Origin: Vulcanimicrobiota bacterium
GTDB lineage: Bacteria > Vulcanimicrobiota > Xenobia > Xenobiales > JADMJV01
Length of the DNA: 64,000 nucleotides
Reading direction: 5' to 3'
NCBI GenBank assembly: GCA_019637395.1
Contig: JAHBVR010000005.1
Location: 62,001-126,000 of the forward strand
The position numbers were made by a program, and so were the translations under genes. Under the pieces are notes generated by a model, which ran no database searches, had not been told where the DNA came from, and worked only from the letters and a program-made list of their open reading frames with translations. This document shows, in pieces, positions 42,982 through 52,028 of this stretch (position 1 is the first letter of the stretch; each line of letters opens with the position of its first letter).

Positions 42982-43835
42982 GTGGCCCACTCCGACCACT
43001 TGAGGCGGCTGCCGCCCAGTCGCGCCTGACAATAGCGGTAGAAGCGGCTTAAAAAGAGGTGCCGTTCTTCAGAAAGACGCCGGTTGGCGCCGGTGGAGAT
43101 CTCGTTCAGATCCCAGCCCGGCCGGACCCCTTTCTGGCGGGCCAGAATGTCCTGGAGAGAGACCTTGTCAGCGTTCTGGAGCATGTCATACATGGCCAGG
43201 AAGGTGCTGGTCCGCCCCACCCCGGCGCGGCAATGAAAATGCACCCACTGCGGACGTTGTTCGAGGGCCTGTAGAAAGCGCTCGACCTCTTCGTCGCCAG
43301 GATGGAGATGATCGGTGACGGTCAGGCGCAGGTAATCCTGGCCGGTGGAACGCACCAATTCCTCTTCGCTGCTCACCCGAGAGACGGGTAAGACTTCTCC
43401 TCCGGCGCGCTGGCCGCGATCATAATCTTCTTCGGTCAGCAGCTCGACTTCGGAGCGCTCGGCCAGCTCCTTGAGCTGTGCCCGCTCTGTGGCCAGCACC
43501 TGGTCGTGGCTCAAGCCCCGGTTGGCCCAATTGTGTTCGGCATTCCAGGTGAGAATGTGATCGCCTAAAAAACCATGGGATTCCTGGCGCAGATCCACCA
43601 CCAGCACTTTCTGACTGGGAATCAGGGACAGGACTTCGGCAATCGTTTCGGGTCCGAATTGAGCGCTTCCCGACATGGGCAGCGCGGCCAGACCGGTGAC
43701 GTTGCCCGCATAGTGCTCGGCCATCATGGCCGCGCTCCGAAAATACAGCGGCGCTCCGACATCCTCGACCAGACAGGAAGGGTTTTGAGCCCACACCAGG
43801 CGGGCCAGACAAAGGAGCAGGAAGAGCTTGCGCAC
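42978..43835 (-). CDS. secreted PTP-like phosphatase (cysteine phytase family)
   Basis: 285 residues from GTG 43835; an ATG 36 bases upstream is possible. A signal peptide (LFLLLCLARLVWAQ) is followed by DLRQESHGFLGDHI, NWANRGLSHDQV, YLRLTVTDHLHPGDEEV and the catalytic loop FHCRAGVGRTSTFLAMYDML at about residue 200. The Cys-x5-Arg site and the surrounding pattern match protein-tyrosine-phosphatase-like inositol phosphatases (phytases). Such enzymes remove phosphate from inositol hexakisphosphate outside the cytoplasm. Phosphate scavenging is the simplest role. Confidence 0.8.
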   Translation of the reverse strand: MRKLFLLLCLARLVWAQNPSCLVEDVGAPLYFRSAAMMAEHYAGNVTGLAALPMSGSAQFGPETIAEVLSLIPSQKVLVVDLRQESHGFLGDHILTWNAEHNWANRGLSHDQVLATERAQLKELAERSEVELLTEEDYDRGQRAGGEVLPVSRVSSEEELVRSTGQDYLRLTVTDHLHPGDEEVERFLQALEQRPQWVHFHCRAGVGRTSTFLAMYDMLQNADKVSLQDILARQKGVRPGWDLNEISTGANRRLSEERHLFLSRFYRYCQARLGGSRLKWSEWAT

Positions 43836-43947
43836 GCCTCTATATGGCCGTTCGCATGTAAATGTAAACATTTTGTGGCAGGCTTGTAACTATTTGAGCA
43901 GAACCTCCTCGTTAAGATGGACAGCGCATTGGCTCGGCAGGAACTCG

Positions 43948-45132
43948 GTGAATCCGCTTAATTCCTTTAACCTCTCGGAGAAGCTCAGCGGCGTTTCAGG
44001 GACAGCGAAACTAACTTTCAAGGCGCCCGTTGTCCCGGTCCAGGATTTTCAGACCCAAGATGGTTTTGTGGCGAGTTCCGTGGCTACGCCGGCTCCGGCT
44101 TACGTGCCTGAAGTCACGCCGGGAACAGAAGTCTCCGTTGCTGCCCCTGCGCCTGAAGAGACCCGGCCATCCAATCCTCCCGCCCCGCCGTTGCTCGCCC
44201 CCACGCTCTTGGGCCAGGAGCAATTTCTGGCCGGGCAGTTTTTGATTCCAACCGATGTCTCGAGTAAGCCGGGTGACATCACCTACGCGCCTTTGGCGTT
44301 TGATCTGTCCAAGCCGCTAAGCGGAGTTCTGGCTATCCCGGAGATCGATTATATCGAGCAGCTCCAGCCGTTGAACACTCGTTATCCCGGGCTGACCGAG
44401 CGTCTCAAGGAAGCGGAGGCGCGCGCCTGGATTGTCAGCGTCACCAGTGCGGGGGCGGGAAAAGGACGTCATACCGACGAGGTGCTGAAGAATCCACCCT
44501 GGCCCACCAGCAGCTTTGGCTCCAGTCGCCAGAACATCAGGGAAAAAGCGCTGCAGTTGCAAGAGGCCAATCCCAAACTGTCTTCCAGCCGGGTCGAAGA
44601 CTATGATTTTGAGCAGGCCAAAGATCGGGCCGAGGACTTGTTTGCCGAAATGGAGCAGATGTTTCCTGAATCGGAGTTCGCCGGCGCCAAATTTGCCACT
44701 CGCGCCAAGACGCCGCAGAGCCTGGAGAAGAAGTTGGCCAAGCGCAACCAGGAAGGCGGGCCAGAATTTTCGCTGGCTCACCTGACCGACTCGGTCGGCG
44801 CCCGCCTCGATTGCACCAGCTTGAAGATGATGGGCGAGGCGGCTCATAAGCTGGAGAAGCACTACGAAGGCAAAATCGTGGCCAAGGACGACTATGTCTC
44901 GCAACCGGGCGCCCTGGGCTACCGGGCGCTTCATTATATTGTAGACCTGGGTGACCGCATGGCCGAAATCCAACTTTCCACCCACGACCTGCGGGCCACC
45001 GACCTGGCCACCCACGACACCCTTTACAAGCCGGAGTTTCCCATCGACGCGGAGACGGCTGAAAAGCTCAGCGGTTCGGCGGATCGCGTGATGGAAGCGG
45101 AAAGCTTCCGGTATCGGACGGGTTTCCGATGA
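43948..45132 (+). CDS. RelA/SpoT-type synthetase-domain protein with Pro-rich N-terminus
   Basis: 394 residues from GTG 43948 behind GGAA. Residues 1-90 are Pro/Ala/Val-rich and disordered (VATPAPAYVPEVTPG, EETRPSNPPAPPLLAP). From about 245 the RelA/SpoT synthetase fold appears: ATRAKTPQSLEKKLAKRN (RxKxxxSxxxK), LTDSVGARLDC (DxxGxR), AKDDYVSQPGALGYRALHYI (KDY and GYRxLH) and AEIQLSTHD in the place of ExQxRT. Only the last Arg is changed to Ser. It could make (p)ppGpp/ppApp or, like toxSAS enzymes, pyrophosphorylate tRNA. The stop overlaps the next ATG (ATGA). No immunity gene of the known toxSAS kind is recognised. Confidence 0.75.
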   Translation: MNPLNSFNLSEKLSGVSGTAKLTFKAPVVPVQDFQTQDGFVASSVATPAPAYVPEVTPGTEVSVAAPAPEETRPSNPPAPPLLAPTLLGQEQFLAGQFLIPTDVSSKPGDITYAPLAFDLSKPLSGVLAIPEIDYIEQLQPLNTRYPGLTERLKEAEARAWIVSVTSAGAGKGRHTDEVLKNPPWPTSSFGSSRQNIREKALQLQEANPKLSSSRVEDYDFEQAKDRAEDLFAEMEQMFPESEFAGAKFATRAKTPQSLEKKLAKRNQEGGPEFSLAHLTDSVGARLDCTSLKMMGEAAHKLEKHYEGKIVAKDDYVSQPGALGYRALHYIVDLGDRMAEIQLSTHDLRATDLATHDTLYKPEFPIDAETAEKLSGSADRVMEAESFRYRTGFR

Positions 45133-45371
45133 TCACCGTCGTGGCCACCTACGATCGCCAGACCGGCGCCTGCGAAGTCCACCTGGCGCTTTCTTCAGCT
45201 CTGGACAAAGCAGAGCGGCGCTCGCTGGCCAATGCCAAGGTGGAGGAATTATCGCAGAAGCTCGACAGCGAGCGCTTTGAAGTGATTTACTCCGTGGCGC
45301 GCACCGTGGATGACTTCGTCTCTACCGACGGGCGCTTCCAGACCGTCCGTTACGCTCCGGGGGTGCAATGA
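45129..45371 (+). CDS. small protein in the RSH-ART operon (80 residues)
   Basis: ATGA overlap with the RSH gene and ATGA overlap with the next one. Compact strand-helix-strand look: MITVVATYDRQTGACEVHLA, then SLANAKVEELSQKLDSERFE and VARTVDDFVS. Acidic, cytosolic. By position it may be an immunity protein or a chaperone of the RSH protein. It begins in a way similar to the next gene (MITVVATYDRQTG against MISLVISEDKETG), so the two may be distant relatives. Confidence 0.65.
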   Translation: MITVVATYDRQTGACEVHLALSSALDKAERRSLANAKVEELSQKLDSERFEVIYSVARTVDDFVSTDGRFQTVRYAPGVQ

Positions 45372-45622
45372 TCAGCCTGGTGATCTCCGAAGACAAAGAG
45401 ACTGGCGAACAGCGTATCGAGACGATGCTGGATTGGAAGAACTTTGCGGAGCCCGAAGACCGGCACGACCAGTTGGATGAAACCGTGAATCGCCTCCACG
45501 AACTGTATCAAGGCCAGAGATTTCTATATACCAGGCATGCGCAAAACTTGTTCACGTTTTTGCAAGAAAACCCGGCTCTGGGCCCTAACCAGGCTGTTGA
45601 CGAAGTGAAAGGACCTCAGTAA
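45368..45622 (+). CDS. small protein in the RSH-ART operon (84 residues)
   Basis: Acidic 84-residue protein (MISLVISEDKETGEQRIETM, then DQLDETVNRLHELYQGQRFL). Its TAA shares a base with the ATG of the ART-like gene (TAATG), so translation is coupled. A chaperone or immunity role for the ART-like protein is plausible but not shown. Confidence 0.65.
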   Translation: MISLVISEDKETGEQRIETMLDWKNFAEPEDRHDQLDETVNRLHELYQGQRFLYTRHAQNLFTFLQENPALGPNQAVDEVKGPQ

Positions 45623-47292
45623 TGCAGATCAATCCGTTCAAGTTCTTCACCTCCCCCAAGGTGGAGCCCACTTCGACAGCCACAACCACGCCGACGCCGA
45701 GCTTGCAGCAACCGGTGGCCGCTCCTCTGGAACAGTTCACCCCCTCGGCCGCCCCGAAAACCGTGCCCGACCTTCCTCTGAAGACTGAGGCGCCGCCGCA
45801 ACCCGTCGAGGCCAAGCTCCCCCCGGCCCCCCAGCTGAAGTCCGAACCCCCCGTCGAGAGCAAGTTGCCCGCCAAAGAAAGCTGGATGGACCAGGATTGG
45901 AACCTCGGGCCGGGTTCTAACGCTAAAGCCGAACCCCACGAGAGTCTCTGGAAGTATCCCACACCGCAGGCGCCGATAGAACACAAGAAGATGATGGTTG
46001 TGGACGACGAAGCCACCTATTTTGTGGGTGGAGGTGAGTCCAAAGGCGGCGAGGCCAAGAAATCGGAGTTGGATCCGCTCATGGCCAAGTTCACGGAGCT
46101 TAGCAAGAATCATGGTCTGAAGAAAAGCTCGGATCATTTAGGGCTGGGAGTGGGCGCCATGGCCGGGGTCGTAGCGGGCATGGCCGGAATGGCGGGAATG
46201 GGCGGAATCGGTATGTTGGGTATGATGCCCTCCATGAACTCCTTTTTCAGTGGAGTTGGCTCTGCTGGAAAGTTCAATCAGGACATCCTGGCCCATGAAA
46301 TCGGCCACGCTTCCCCTTCGCCCAACCCGAGCGGCTTCGGAGGAGGCATTACCAACTTCAGCCATCTTGCGGCCGAGCAGCAGAAGTTTTTGGAAGACCT
46401 GAAGAAGCTGGACAAGGGAGCCCCTTCCTCGGCTCAGGGTAGTATCACCAACTTTAACCAGATGGCTCTCGAGCAGCAGACGGCCCTTCAGGATCTCGCC
46501 AAAGCTCAGGAAATAAAAAATACCGCCGCTGTTAGCGAGGCCAAGCCTGTGCCCACCTGCGGGGGCCTGACCCGGGCCCAGGTGATCCAAGGCGTCGACG
46601 CCAAGTTGGCAGCTCTTGGGAAGACGAGCGTCCGCTATTCGGTGGATGAGAAGATGTTTTCGTCGATGGACAAGCTGAATCTCGACCCGGTCGATTTCTT
46701 TACTGCCCGCGCCTGCTGGCAGGGAGTATCTACCAAGCGCCGCGCCGTTCTGGAAAAGGTCTTGGACCAGTTTCCGGAACTGCCCAAGGACCAGAAGAAC
46801 TGGCAGGCGGCGGTGGCCTCGGCTGAGGCCAAGGGCACGAAGATTACCGACACGGATAAGGTCTTCATCCAGTATTTCATTGAAAATCGTAAGGCGATGA
46901 AGAGCCTGTTCCGGGCCACCCTGCCCAGCGGCTTCCAGGGAAATTCGGCGATCTGCTATCGCGGCCAATCGAACAGCTCGGAGTATGGCCCTCATTCCAC
47001 CAAACCGTTGGGCTGTTACTCGATCGATCCGGAGATCTCCGAGAGCTGGGCGACAGGCGGTAACCTCAAGCAGTTCAAAGTGAAGCTGAGTGACGTCTGG
47101 TCAACTTACACGGCCACACAGAACAACAATCGCTGCGAACGAGAACTGACCGTGTATTCCCGCGGTGGAATTCGCAGAGGTGAAAAAGTCAAGGATATAC
47201 CTGCCGCCAAACGCGAATTCCAGGCCAGCTACGCCGGCGATAAGCTGGCAAAGGATCTGGAAACTTCACAATATAATAAATCCGGTTGGTAA
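45622..47292 (+). CDS. ADP-ribosyltransferase-like protein with Pro-rich N-terminus
   Basis: 556 residues. Residues 1-90 are Pro/Ala/Lys-rich (PSLQQPVAAPLEQFTPSAAP). A Gly/Met hydrophobic stretch (AGVVAGMAGMAGMGGIGML) lies at about 175-203. Two tandem repeats of about 31 residues follow (ITNFSHLAAEQQKFLEDL and ITNFNQMALEQQTALQDL, about 240-300). From about 345 comes a domain of ADP-ribosyltransferase design: ICYRGQSNS supplies Arg (about 446), GCYSIDPEISESWATG the Ser segment (about 465) and CERELTVYSRGG the Glu-x-Glu pair (about 504), i.e. R-S-E. No signal peptide. It fits a secreted effector or toxin; target unknown. Confidence 0.65.
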   Translation: MQINPFKFFTSPKVEPTSTATTTPTPSLQQPVAAPLEQFTPSAAPKTVPDLPLKTEAPPQPVEAKLPPAPQLKSEPPVESKLPAKESWMDQDWNLGPGSNAKAEPHESLWKYPTPQAPIEHKKMMVVDDEATYFVGGGESKGGEAKKSELDPLMAKFTELSKNHGLKKSSDHLGLGVGAMAGVVAGMAGMAGMGGIGMLGMMPSMNSFFSGVGSAGKFNQDILAHEIGHASPSPNPSGFGGGITNFSHLAAEQQKFLEDLKKLDKGAPSSAQGSITNFNQMALEQQTALQDLAKAQEIKNTAAVSEAKPVPTCGGLTRAQVIQGVDAKLAALGKTSVRYSVDEKMFSSMDKLNLDPVDFFTARACWQGVSTKRRAVLEKVLDQFPELPKDQKNWQAAVASAEAKGTKITDTDKVFIQYFIENRKAMKSLFRATLPSGFQGNSAICYRGQSNSSEYGPHSTKPLGCYSIDPEISESWATGGNLKQFKVKLSDVWSTYTATQNNNRCERELTVYSRGGIRRGEKVKDIPAAKREFQASYAGDKLAKDLETSQYNKSGW

Positions 47293-47393
47293 GAGAAAGG
47301 ACCGCGGTACTCCCCGAAAAGCGTACCTTGTCCAGTACAAAATCAGCTTAAAATTGGAAACTCCACCGCCCGATCCTGAGTTTTTCCTGGTGC

Positions 47394-50054
47394 ATGCGAC
47401 TGTCGCTCTCCCGTGCCCTGGCCGGCCTGTCCACTCGCCACCCGAGGGCGGTGGTCCTGGCGGCCATGGCTTCGGCTCTTTTCTGCCTGCTGACGGCCCT
47501 GCAAGGTCTCAGTTTCACCGTCGAGCGCACCGACATGCTGGCTCCCAACCATCCCGTGCAGCGAAACTGGCGGGCTTACCGCCAGGAATTCGGCAATCTC
47601 TCGGACTATGTGGTGATGGTCAAAGGGGATCCCGAAAAGGCCAGATTGGCCGTCGAGGACCTGGGCCAGCGACTCAAGGCCGAACCACAGACTTTTAGCA
47701 ACGTTCTCTACCGATTTGACCTGCCCGATCTGCTCAAGTCGTCGCTCTACTATATCTCCTTGCCCAGCCTTCATGCTTTAGAAGAGCAGTTGGAGCGGGG
47801 GCATCAACTGCTGGCCCCGCTTTCGGCGCGCAACGGCCTGGAGGCCTTGCTGCGCAGCCTGGCTCGTCCCAGTTCGGCGCGCCAGGTGGCCGGCCGCCTG
47901 GGCCCCTCTCTGCCTATCATGAATAAAGTGCTGGAATCGCTGGTCGTCTGTCTGGAGAGTCGGGGCGAGTGGTCCGCGCCTTCGTTTTCGACCGAGATTA
48001 CCTCCGATTTGCCTGACCTGCAGGAGCTGGGGATTAAACCGGGACAAAAAAGTTTTTATATGACCGTGGACGGCGGTCATGCTTATGTGCTGCTCCTCAG
48101 CGCCCGAGATTCTTCCGGCAACTACGCCACCAGTCTGTTCACCATCGCGCGCTTGCGCGCTCTGGCCGAGCAGGTCCGCCGCCAGCATTTTGACGTCGAG
48201 GTCATGGTCAGTGGCGAGCCGGTCATCAACGCCGATGAAACCCAGATGGCCTTGCGCGACGCGCTGCGCGCTTCGCTCTACGCCTTCGCGCTGGTGGGAC
48301 TGCTGCTCATGGTGGTGTTCCGGGCCGTGCGCAAGCCGGCCGCCGTGATGCTTTCCATGCTGGTGGGAATTTGTTGGACCTCGGCCCTGGCCGCCTGGAC
48401 TCTGGGCGAAATCAACCTGCTCACGATTAACTATGTGACCATGTTGGTGGGCCTGGGCATGAGTTTCGGGATTCACATCCTCTACCGTTTCCAGCTGGAA
48501 CGCTCCATCGGATTGGAGCCCGCCCAGGCCATCCGCAGCACCCTGGGAATGGAACGAGGCAACTTCGTGGGCGCTCTCTCCACCGCTGTGGCCTTCTGGG
48601 CGCTTTATTTCACATCATTTCGGGCCGCCGGCCAGCTGGGTCTGGTGACGGGCAGCGGCATGCTGCTCTGCTATCTATCCAATGTGACCACCCTGCCCTC
48701 GCTCTTGATGTTGCTGGACCAGGGACGCCAGGAGTTCTGCCCTCACTGGCGCTGGATGAGCCTTACCAATTCATGGATCCTGGCCCGCCGTAAGTGGGTT
48801 TTATTGGGCTCGCTGATCGTCAGTCTGTATAGCCTGAGCTGGGTGACGCGCATTCCCTTCGATTACAACCTGATGAATATCCAGGCAGACAATGCGCCGG
48901 CTCTCTCGGTGGAACGTTACCTGCAGCGCTATCAATTCTCCGCCCTCTACGGCGTGTTGATCGCCGACAATCTGGAGGAAGCGCGCCAATTGAGCCGTCG
49001 CCTCGAGATTCAACCTACCGTGGGGAGGGTCGCTTCGGTCACTTCTTTCGAGCCGCGTTCCGTCGAAGAGAAGCGACCGGTAGTGGAACGGCTGATCGAG
49101 TTGGGACAGGGTTTGGAGCTACCGAGCTTTCCGCCCATCCGCACTGGTGAGCAATTGGAAAACCTGTATGCCGCCTACCTGGCCGCCCGGCGCCAGACCA
49201 AGGTGGCCCTCAAAGTCTGGCGCACCAGTCCCCTCCGTCAGGAAGCTGATCGTTTCGAAGCCCTGCTCAATCGCCTGGATGCCGCGCTGGACGCGGACAA
49301 TCCCGGACCGATGCAGGACGCCATGAAGGCGTTCGAGCGTCACGAGATCGGTCAGGTGACTTTGGAGCTGGCGTTGCTGAAACAACAGAGCGGCCAGCCG
49401 CCCCAGGTCCTTCCCTCCTTGCCGCCCGCTCTGGTCAGCCGGGTGGTCTCACCGCGGGGGCGTATCAGCTTGCGAGTTTTTCCACGAGAGAATTGCTGGG
49501 AGCGCGACGCGCTGGGACGCTTCGTGAAGAACCTTCGGCACATCGACCGCAATGCCACCGGCTACGCGGTGCTTGTCTATTACTATCTGGAAGACATGCG
49601 CAAAGCCTACATTCAGTCCGGCCGCAATGCGCTGGTGGTGATCTTCGTGCTGCTGATCTTTCACTTCCGCTCGCTGTCTACAGCCATGCTGGCTATGTTC
49701 CCCAAACTGCTGGGAGTGCTCTGGATGATCGGGGCCATGGGCTGGCTGGGAGTCGGCTTCAACCCCATCAATTTTCTGTCCTTACCGCTCACCTTGGGAA
49801 TTGGTTTGATCTTCGGTCTGCACGTGCTGGAAGCTCGCCACCATTGCCTTTTTCGCGACAGCACCGGACCGGCCATCGTGCTCTCCGGACTGGCCACCAT
49901 GATTGGCTTTGCCACCGTGCTGACGGCCGAGCATAAAGGAGTGGCCAGCTTCGGCCTGTTGATGGTGCTGGGGGTCGGTGCCAACCTGTTGAGCAGCGTA
50001 ATCACCCTGCCCGCTCTGCTGAAGAGCGAGCCGGGCTTGCTGGAGCCGGAGTAA
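47394..50054 (+). CDS. HpnN-like RND/MMPL exporter
   Basis: 886 residues. N-terminal helix (VVLAAMASALFCLLTALQG) and large periplasmic domain (ERTDMLAPNHPVQRN), then five to six helices (about 290-430, including YAFALVGLLLMVVF and MLVGLGMSFGIHILYRFQ). A second periplasmic domain and a second helix set follow (LVVIFVLLIFHFRSLSTAML, LPLTLGIGLIFGLHVLEARH). Half-length duplication typical of RND proteins of the MMPL/HpnN group, which move hopanoids or other lipids between membranes. No hopanoid genes are nearby, so the substrate is open. Confidence 0.85.
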   Translation: MRLSLSRALAGLSTRHPRAVVLAAMASALFCLLTALQGLSFTVERTDMLAPNHPVQRNWRAYRQEFGNLSDYVVMVKGDPEKARLAVEDLGQRLKAEPQTFSNVLYRFDLPDLLKSSLYYISLPSLHALEEQLERGHQLLAPLSARNGLEALLRSLARPSSARQVAGRLGPSLPIMNKVLESLVVCLESRGEWSAPSFSTEITSDLPDLQELGIKPGQKSFYMTVDGGHAYVLLLSARDSSGNYATSLFTIARLRALAEQVRRQHFDVEVMVSGEPVINADETQMALRDALRASLYAFALVGLLLMVVFRAVRKPAAVMLSMLVGICWTSALAAWTLGEINLLTINYVTMLVGLGMSFGIHILYRFQLERSIGLEPAQAIRSTLGMERGNFVGALSTAVAFWALYFTSFRAAGQLGLVTGSGMLLCYLSNVTTLPSLLMLLDQGRQEFCPHWRWMSLTNSWILARRKWVLLGSLIVSLYSLSWVTRIPFDYNLMNIQADNAPALSVERYLQRYQFSALYGVLIADNLEEARQLSRRLEIQPTVGRVASVTSFEPRSVEEKRPVVERLIELGQGLELPSFPPIRTGEQLENLYAAYLAARRQTKVALKVWRTSPLRQEADRFEALLNRLDAALDADNPGPMQDAMKAFERHEIGQVTLELALLKQQSGQPPQVLPSLPPALVSRVVSPRGRISLRVFPRENCWERDALGRFVKNLRHIDRNATGYAVLVYYYLEDMRKAYIQSGRNALVVIFVLLIFHFRSLSTAMLAMFPKLLGVLWMIGAMGWLGVGFNPINFLSLPLTLGIGLIFGLHVLEARHHCLFRDSTGPAIVLSGLATMIGFATVLTAEHKGVASFGLLMVLGVGANLLSSVITLPALLKSEPGLLEPE

Positions 50055-50060
50055 GTCTGC

Positions 50061-50531
50061 TTACTGCTGGGGTTTGGCGGCGGCCTTGAAGGCCATCAGG
50101 CCCCCCATCAGAGCGGCCGACACGCCCAGCGTGGCTGCCAGAACCGGGCTGCCGCTGCTGGTCAGAAAGGCCTGGGTGATGCCGGCGCCGGCCCCCAGCA
50201 GACCGCCCACGATGCCCCCACCAATGGCCCGATATTCACTGCTGCTGGGGCCGAACTTCTCGGCGGCGATCCCGCCCAGGAGGGCGCCTCCCACGGCCAG
50301 GCCGGGAATCGAGCAGAGGGCCACGGCTTCGGCCACGAATCCGCCGTGCAGGCCGGCGGCCACGCCCAGGGCGGCTCCGCCGAGCACGCAACCACCGGCA
50401 ATGGCTACTTTAGAGTAAGAGATATCCACCTGGTCCGGCTGATCCGGCTGGGGGGGAGTGCTCGGAATCTGAGGCTTGTTGTTCTGGGGAACTTTGTTCA
50501 GCGTGAACTGTGGGGCTGCGGTGACTTTCAT
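50061..50531 (-). CDS. Gly-zipper membrane protein with Pro/Gln-rich N-terminus
   Basis: 156 residues. A disordered N-terminus (NKPQIPSTPPQPDQPDQVDI) is followed by three or four small-residue-rich membrane helices (VAIAGGCVLGGAALGVAAGL, AIGGGIVGGLLGAGAGI, LAATLGVSAALMGGLMAF). GxxxG motifs suggest tight packing or oligomers. No family recognised. The N-terminus is of the same disordered type as in the RSH and ART proteins. Confidence 0.6.
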   Translation of the reverse strand: MKVTAAPQFTLNKVPQNNKPQIPSTPPQPDQPDQVDISYSKVAIAGGCVLGGAALGVAAGLHGGFVAEAVALCSIPGLAVGGALLGGIAAEKFGPSSSEYRAIGGGIVGGLLGAGAGITQAFLTSSGSPVLAATLGVSAALMGGLMAFKAAAKPQQ

Positions 50532-50694
50532 TGGTGTGCTTCCTCTATATCTGTTTTTGTCAGTAATTGTCAGGCCGAAATCGAAGGTTCGGACTTATCA
50601 TCTGGATTGTATGCACGGGTCAAACACCATGCATGGGCATTTGTGTGAACTTTTCGCCGGGGGGAATTCCCTGGCCGGCGGGAGAACGCAAAAT

Positions 50695-50723
50695 TTAGAC
50701 AAGACCTGTATCTTACCGATACA
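50695..50723 (+). promoter_or_regulatory. possible sigma-70-like promoter
   Basis: TTAGAC, 17 bases, GATACA, located just before the GGAGGAC ribosome site of the gene at 50737. Weak consensus; the spacing is its main support. Confidence 0.3.
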
Positions 50724-50736
50724 CTGGAGGACATGA

Positions 50737-51984
50737 ATGCAAAAAGTCGCTCGCACACTAATAGCTGGCTTGCTGGTCAGCCTGCCCAGTTGGGCCCAGA
50801 ATGTTTTTCCCCCGGCCAATTCCACTATCACTCAGATGCGCCCCTCGATTGGCTGCGATTGGGGCGGCGGCGCTCGCAACCTGCAACTGATCATCGACGG
50901 CCGGGATTGGACCCAGGAGGCCAACAAGAATGGCGGCCGCATCGACCTCAACCCGATCTTCGACGTCGGTTACGGCACCCATACCGTGGAGTCGCGGGCC
51001 ACCGGGCTGCTCGGGTTGCCCGTGGCCAAGACCTGGACCTTCACTATCGTCAACCCGAACGGCAACGTCCCCGTCAATTCCAACAACCCGGCCACCCGGA
51101 CCTATCCGCTGGCCGACAGCGTCGTCAATGAGACCCGGCCGCGCATCAGCGCCGATTTCCCGGAGAACCTGCGCGCCGCTCGCGCTTACCTGGACGGCCA
51201 GGAAGTTCCGGCTGGTATCAACGGCAATAACGTCGCCTTCACGCCGCAGGTTGACCTGTCTCGCGGAACCCACCAGGTCAGTACCGAAGTGACTTACCTG
51301 TCGGGCGCTCGGGTGACCCAGAACTGGACGTTCAACGTGCGCCCGACGAACCAGGGCAACAACAATAACCTCGGCAACGGGCAGTTTACCAATTTTTCCC
51401 CCCCCCAGAATGGACAGGTGAACAACTCCCGGCCTCTGCTCTCGGCCGACTTCGGCGTGGTAATGGATAATCTGCGCATCTACGTGGACAAGAACGAGGT
51501 TACCAACCAGGCTCAGATTACCAGCAACCGCATTTCCTGGAACCCGACCTATGACTTGAATCCCGGGCTTCACTGGGTCCGCCTCGAAGGACGCCAGACC
51601 AGCAACAACCAGTTCGTGAGCACGGAATGGCAGTTCGAGGTCAACGGTCGGAATGGCGGCTGGAACAACAATCCTGGCAACCAGAACGACTCCGTCAACT
51701 TCGGCGTGGACAGCCCCAGCCAGGGCGCCCGCGTGAGTAATAGTTTTCGCGTGTCAGGCAGCGCCCGCCCCGATGCCACCGTGCGCATCTCGGTCAAGCC
51801 GCTGCCGAACAAAAATAAGGTGGCCAGTTTCTCGGGCAAGGCCGACGCCAGGGGCTACTACAGTATCCCGGTCGCGCCCACCTGGGCCACCCGGGGCCAG
51901 CGCCTGGAGGTCACTACCACGATGCTGGACCGTCGTGGTCGGGTCCTGGCGGACCCGGTCGTGATCCAGGTCATCCGCAGGTAG
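50737..51984 (+). CDS. secreted protein with Ig-like repeats
   Basis: 415 residues, ATG behind GGAGGAC. A signal peptide (LIAGLLVSLPSWAQN) is followed by three related units of about 95-100 residues, each with the pattern (S)xTRPxIxxDx, an extended strand and GxHxVxxxxT. Examples are TQMRPSIGCDWGGGARNLQL, NETRPRISADFPENLRAARA and NNSRPLLSADFGVVMDNLRI; each unit ends in W-T/E-F. An Asn/Gly linker leads to a last domain with RISVKPLPNK. They resemble Ig-like or carboxypeptidase-regulatory-like folds of surface proteins. Likely adhesive or structural. Confidence 0.7.
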   Translation: MQKVARTLIAGLLVSLPSWAQNVFPPANSTITQMRPSIGCDWGGGARNLQLIIDGRDWTQEANKNGGRIDLNPIFDVGYGTHTVESRATGLLGLPVAKTWTFTIVNPNGNVPVNSNNPATRTYPLADSVVNETRPRISADFPENLRAARAYLDGQEVPAGINGNNVAFTPQVDLSRGTHQVSTEVTYLSGARVTQNWTFNVRPTNQGNNNNLGNGQFTNFSPPQNGQVNNSRPLLSADFGVVMDNLRIYVDKNEVTNQAQITSNRISWNPTYDLNPGLHWVRLEGRQTSNNQFVSTEWQFEVNGRNGGWNNNPGNQNDSVNFGVDSPSQGARVSNSFRVSGSARPDATVRISVKPLPNKNKVASFSGKADARGYYSIPVAPTWATRGQRLEVTTTMLDRRGRVLADPVVIQVIRR

Positions 51985-51990
51985 GCGAGA

Positions 51991-52024
51991 GGAGAGGGAC
52001 TCGCTCTCACGCGAGTCCCTCTCT
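51991..52024. terminator. bidirectional hairpin between convergent genes
   Basis: AGAGGGACTCGC (51993-52004) pairs perfectly with GCGAGTCCCTCT (52011-52022) around TCTCAC, with one further G-C pair. It sits between the stop codons of the Ig-repeat gene and pckG. No T tract, so termination strength is unsure. Confidence 0.55.
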
Positions 52025-52028
52025 GCCC

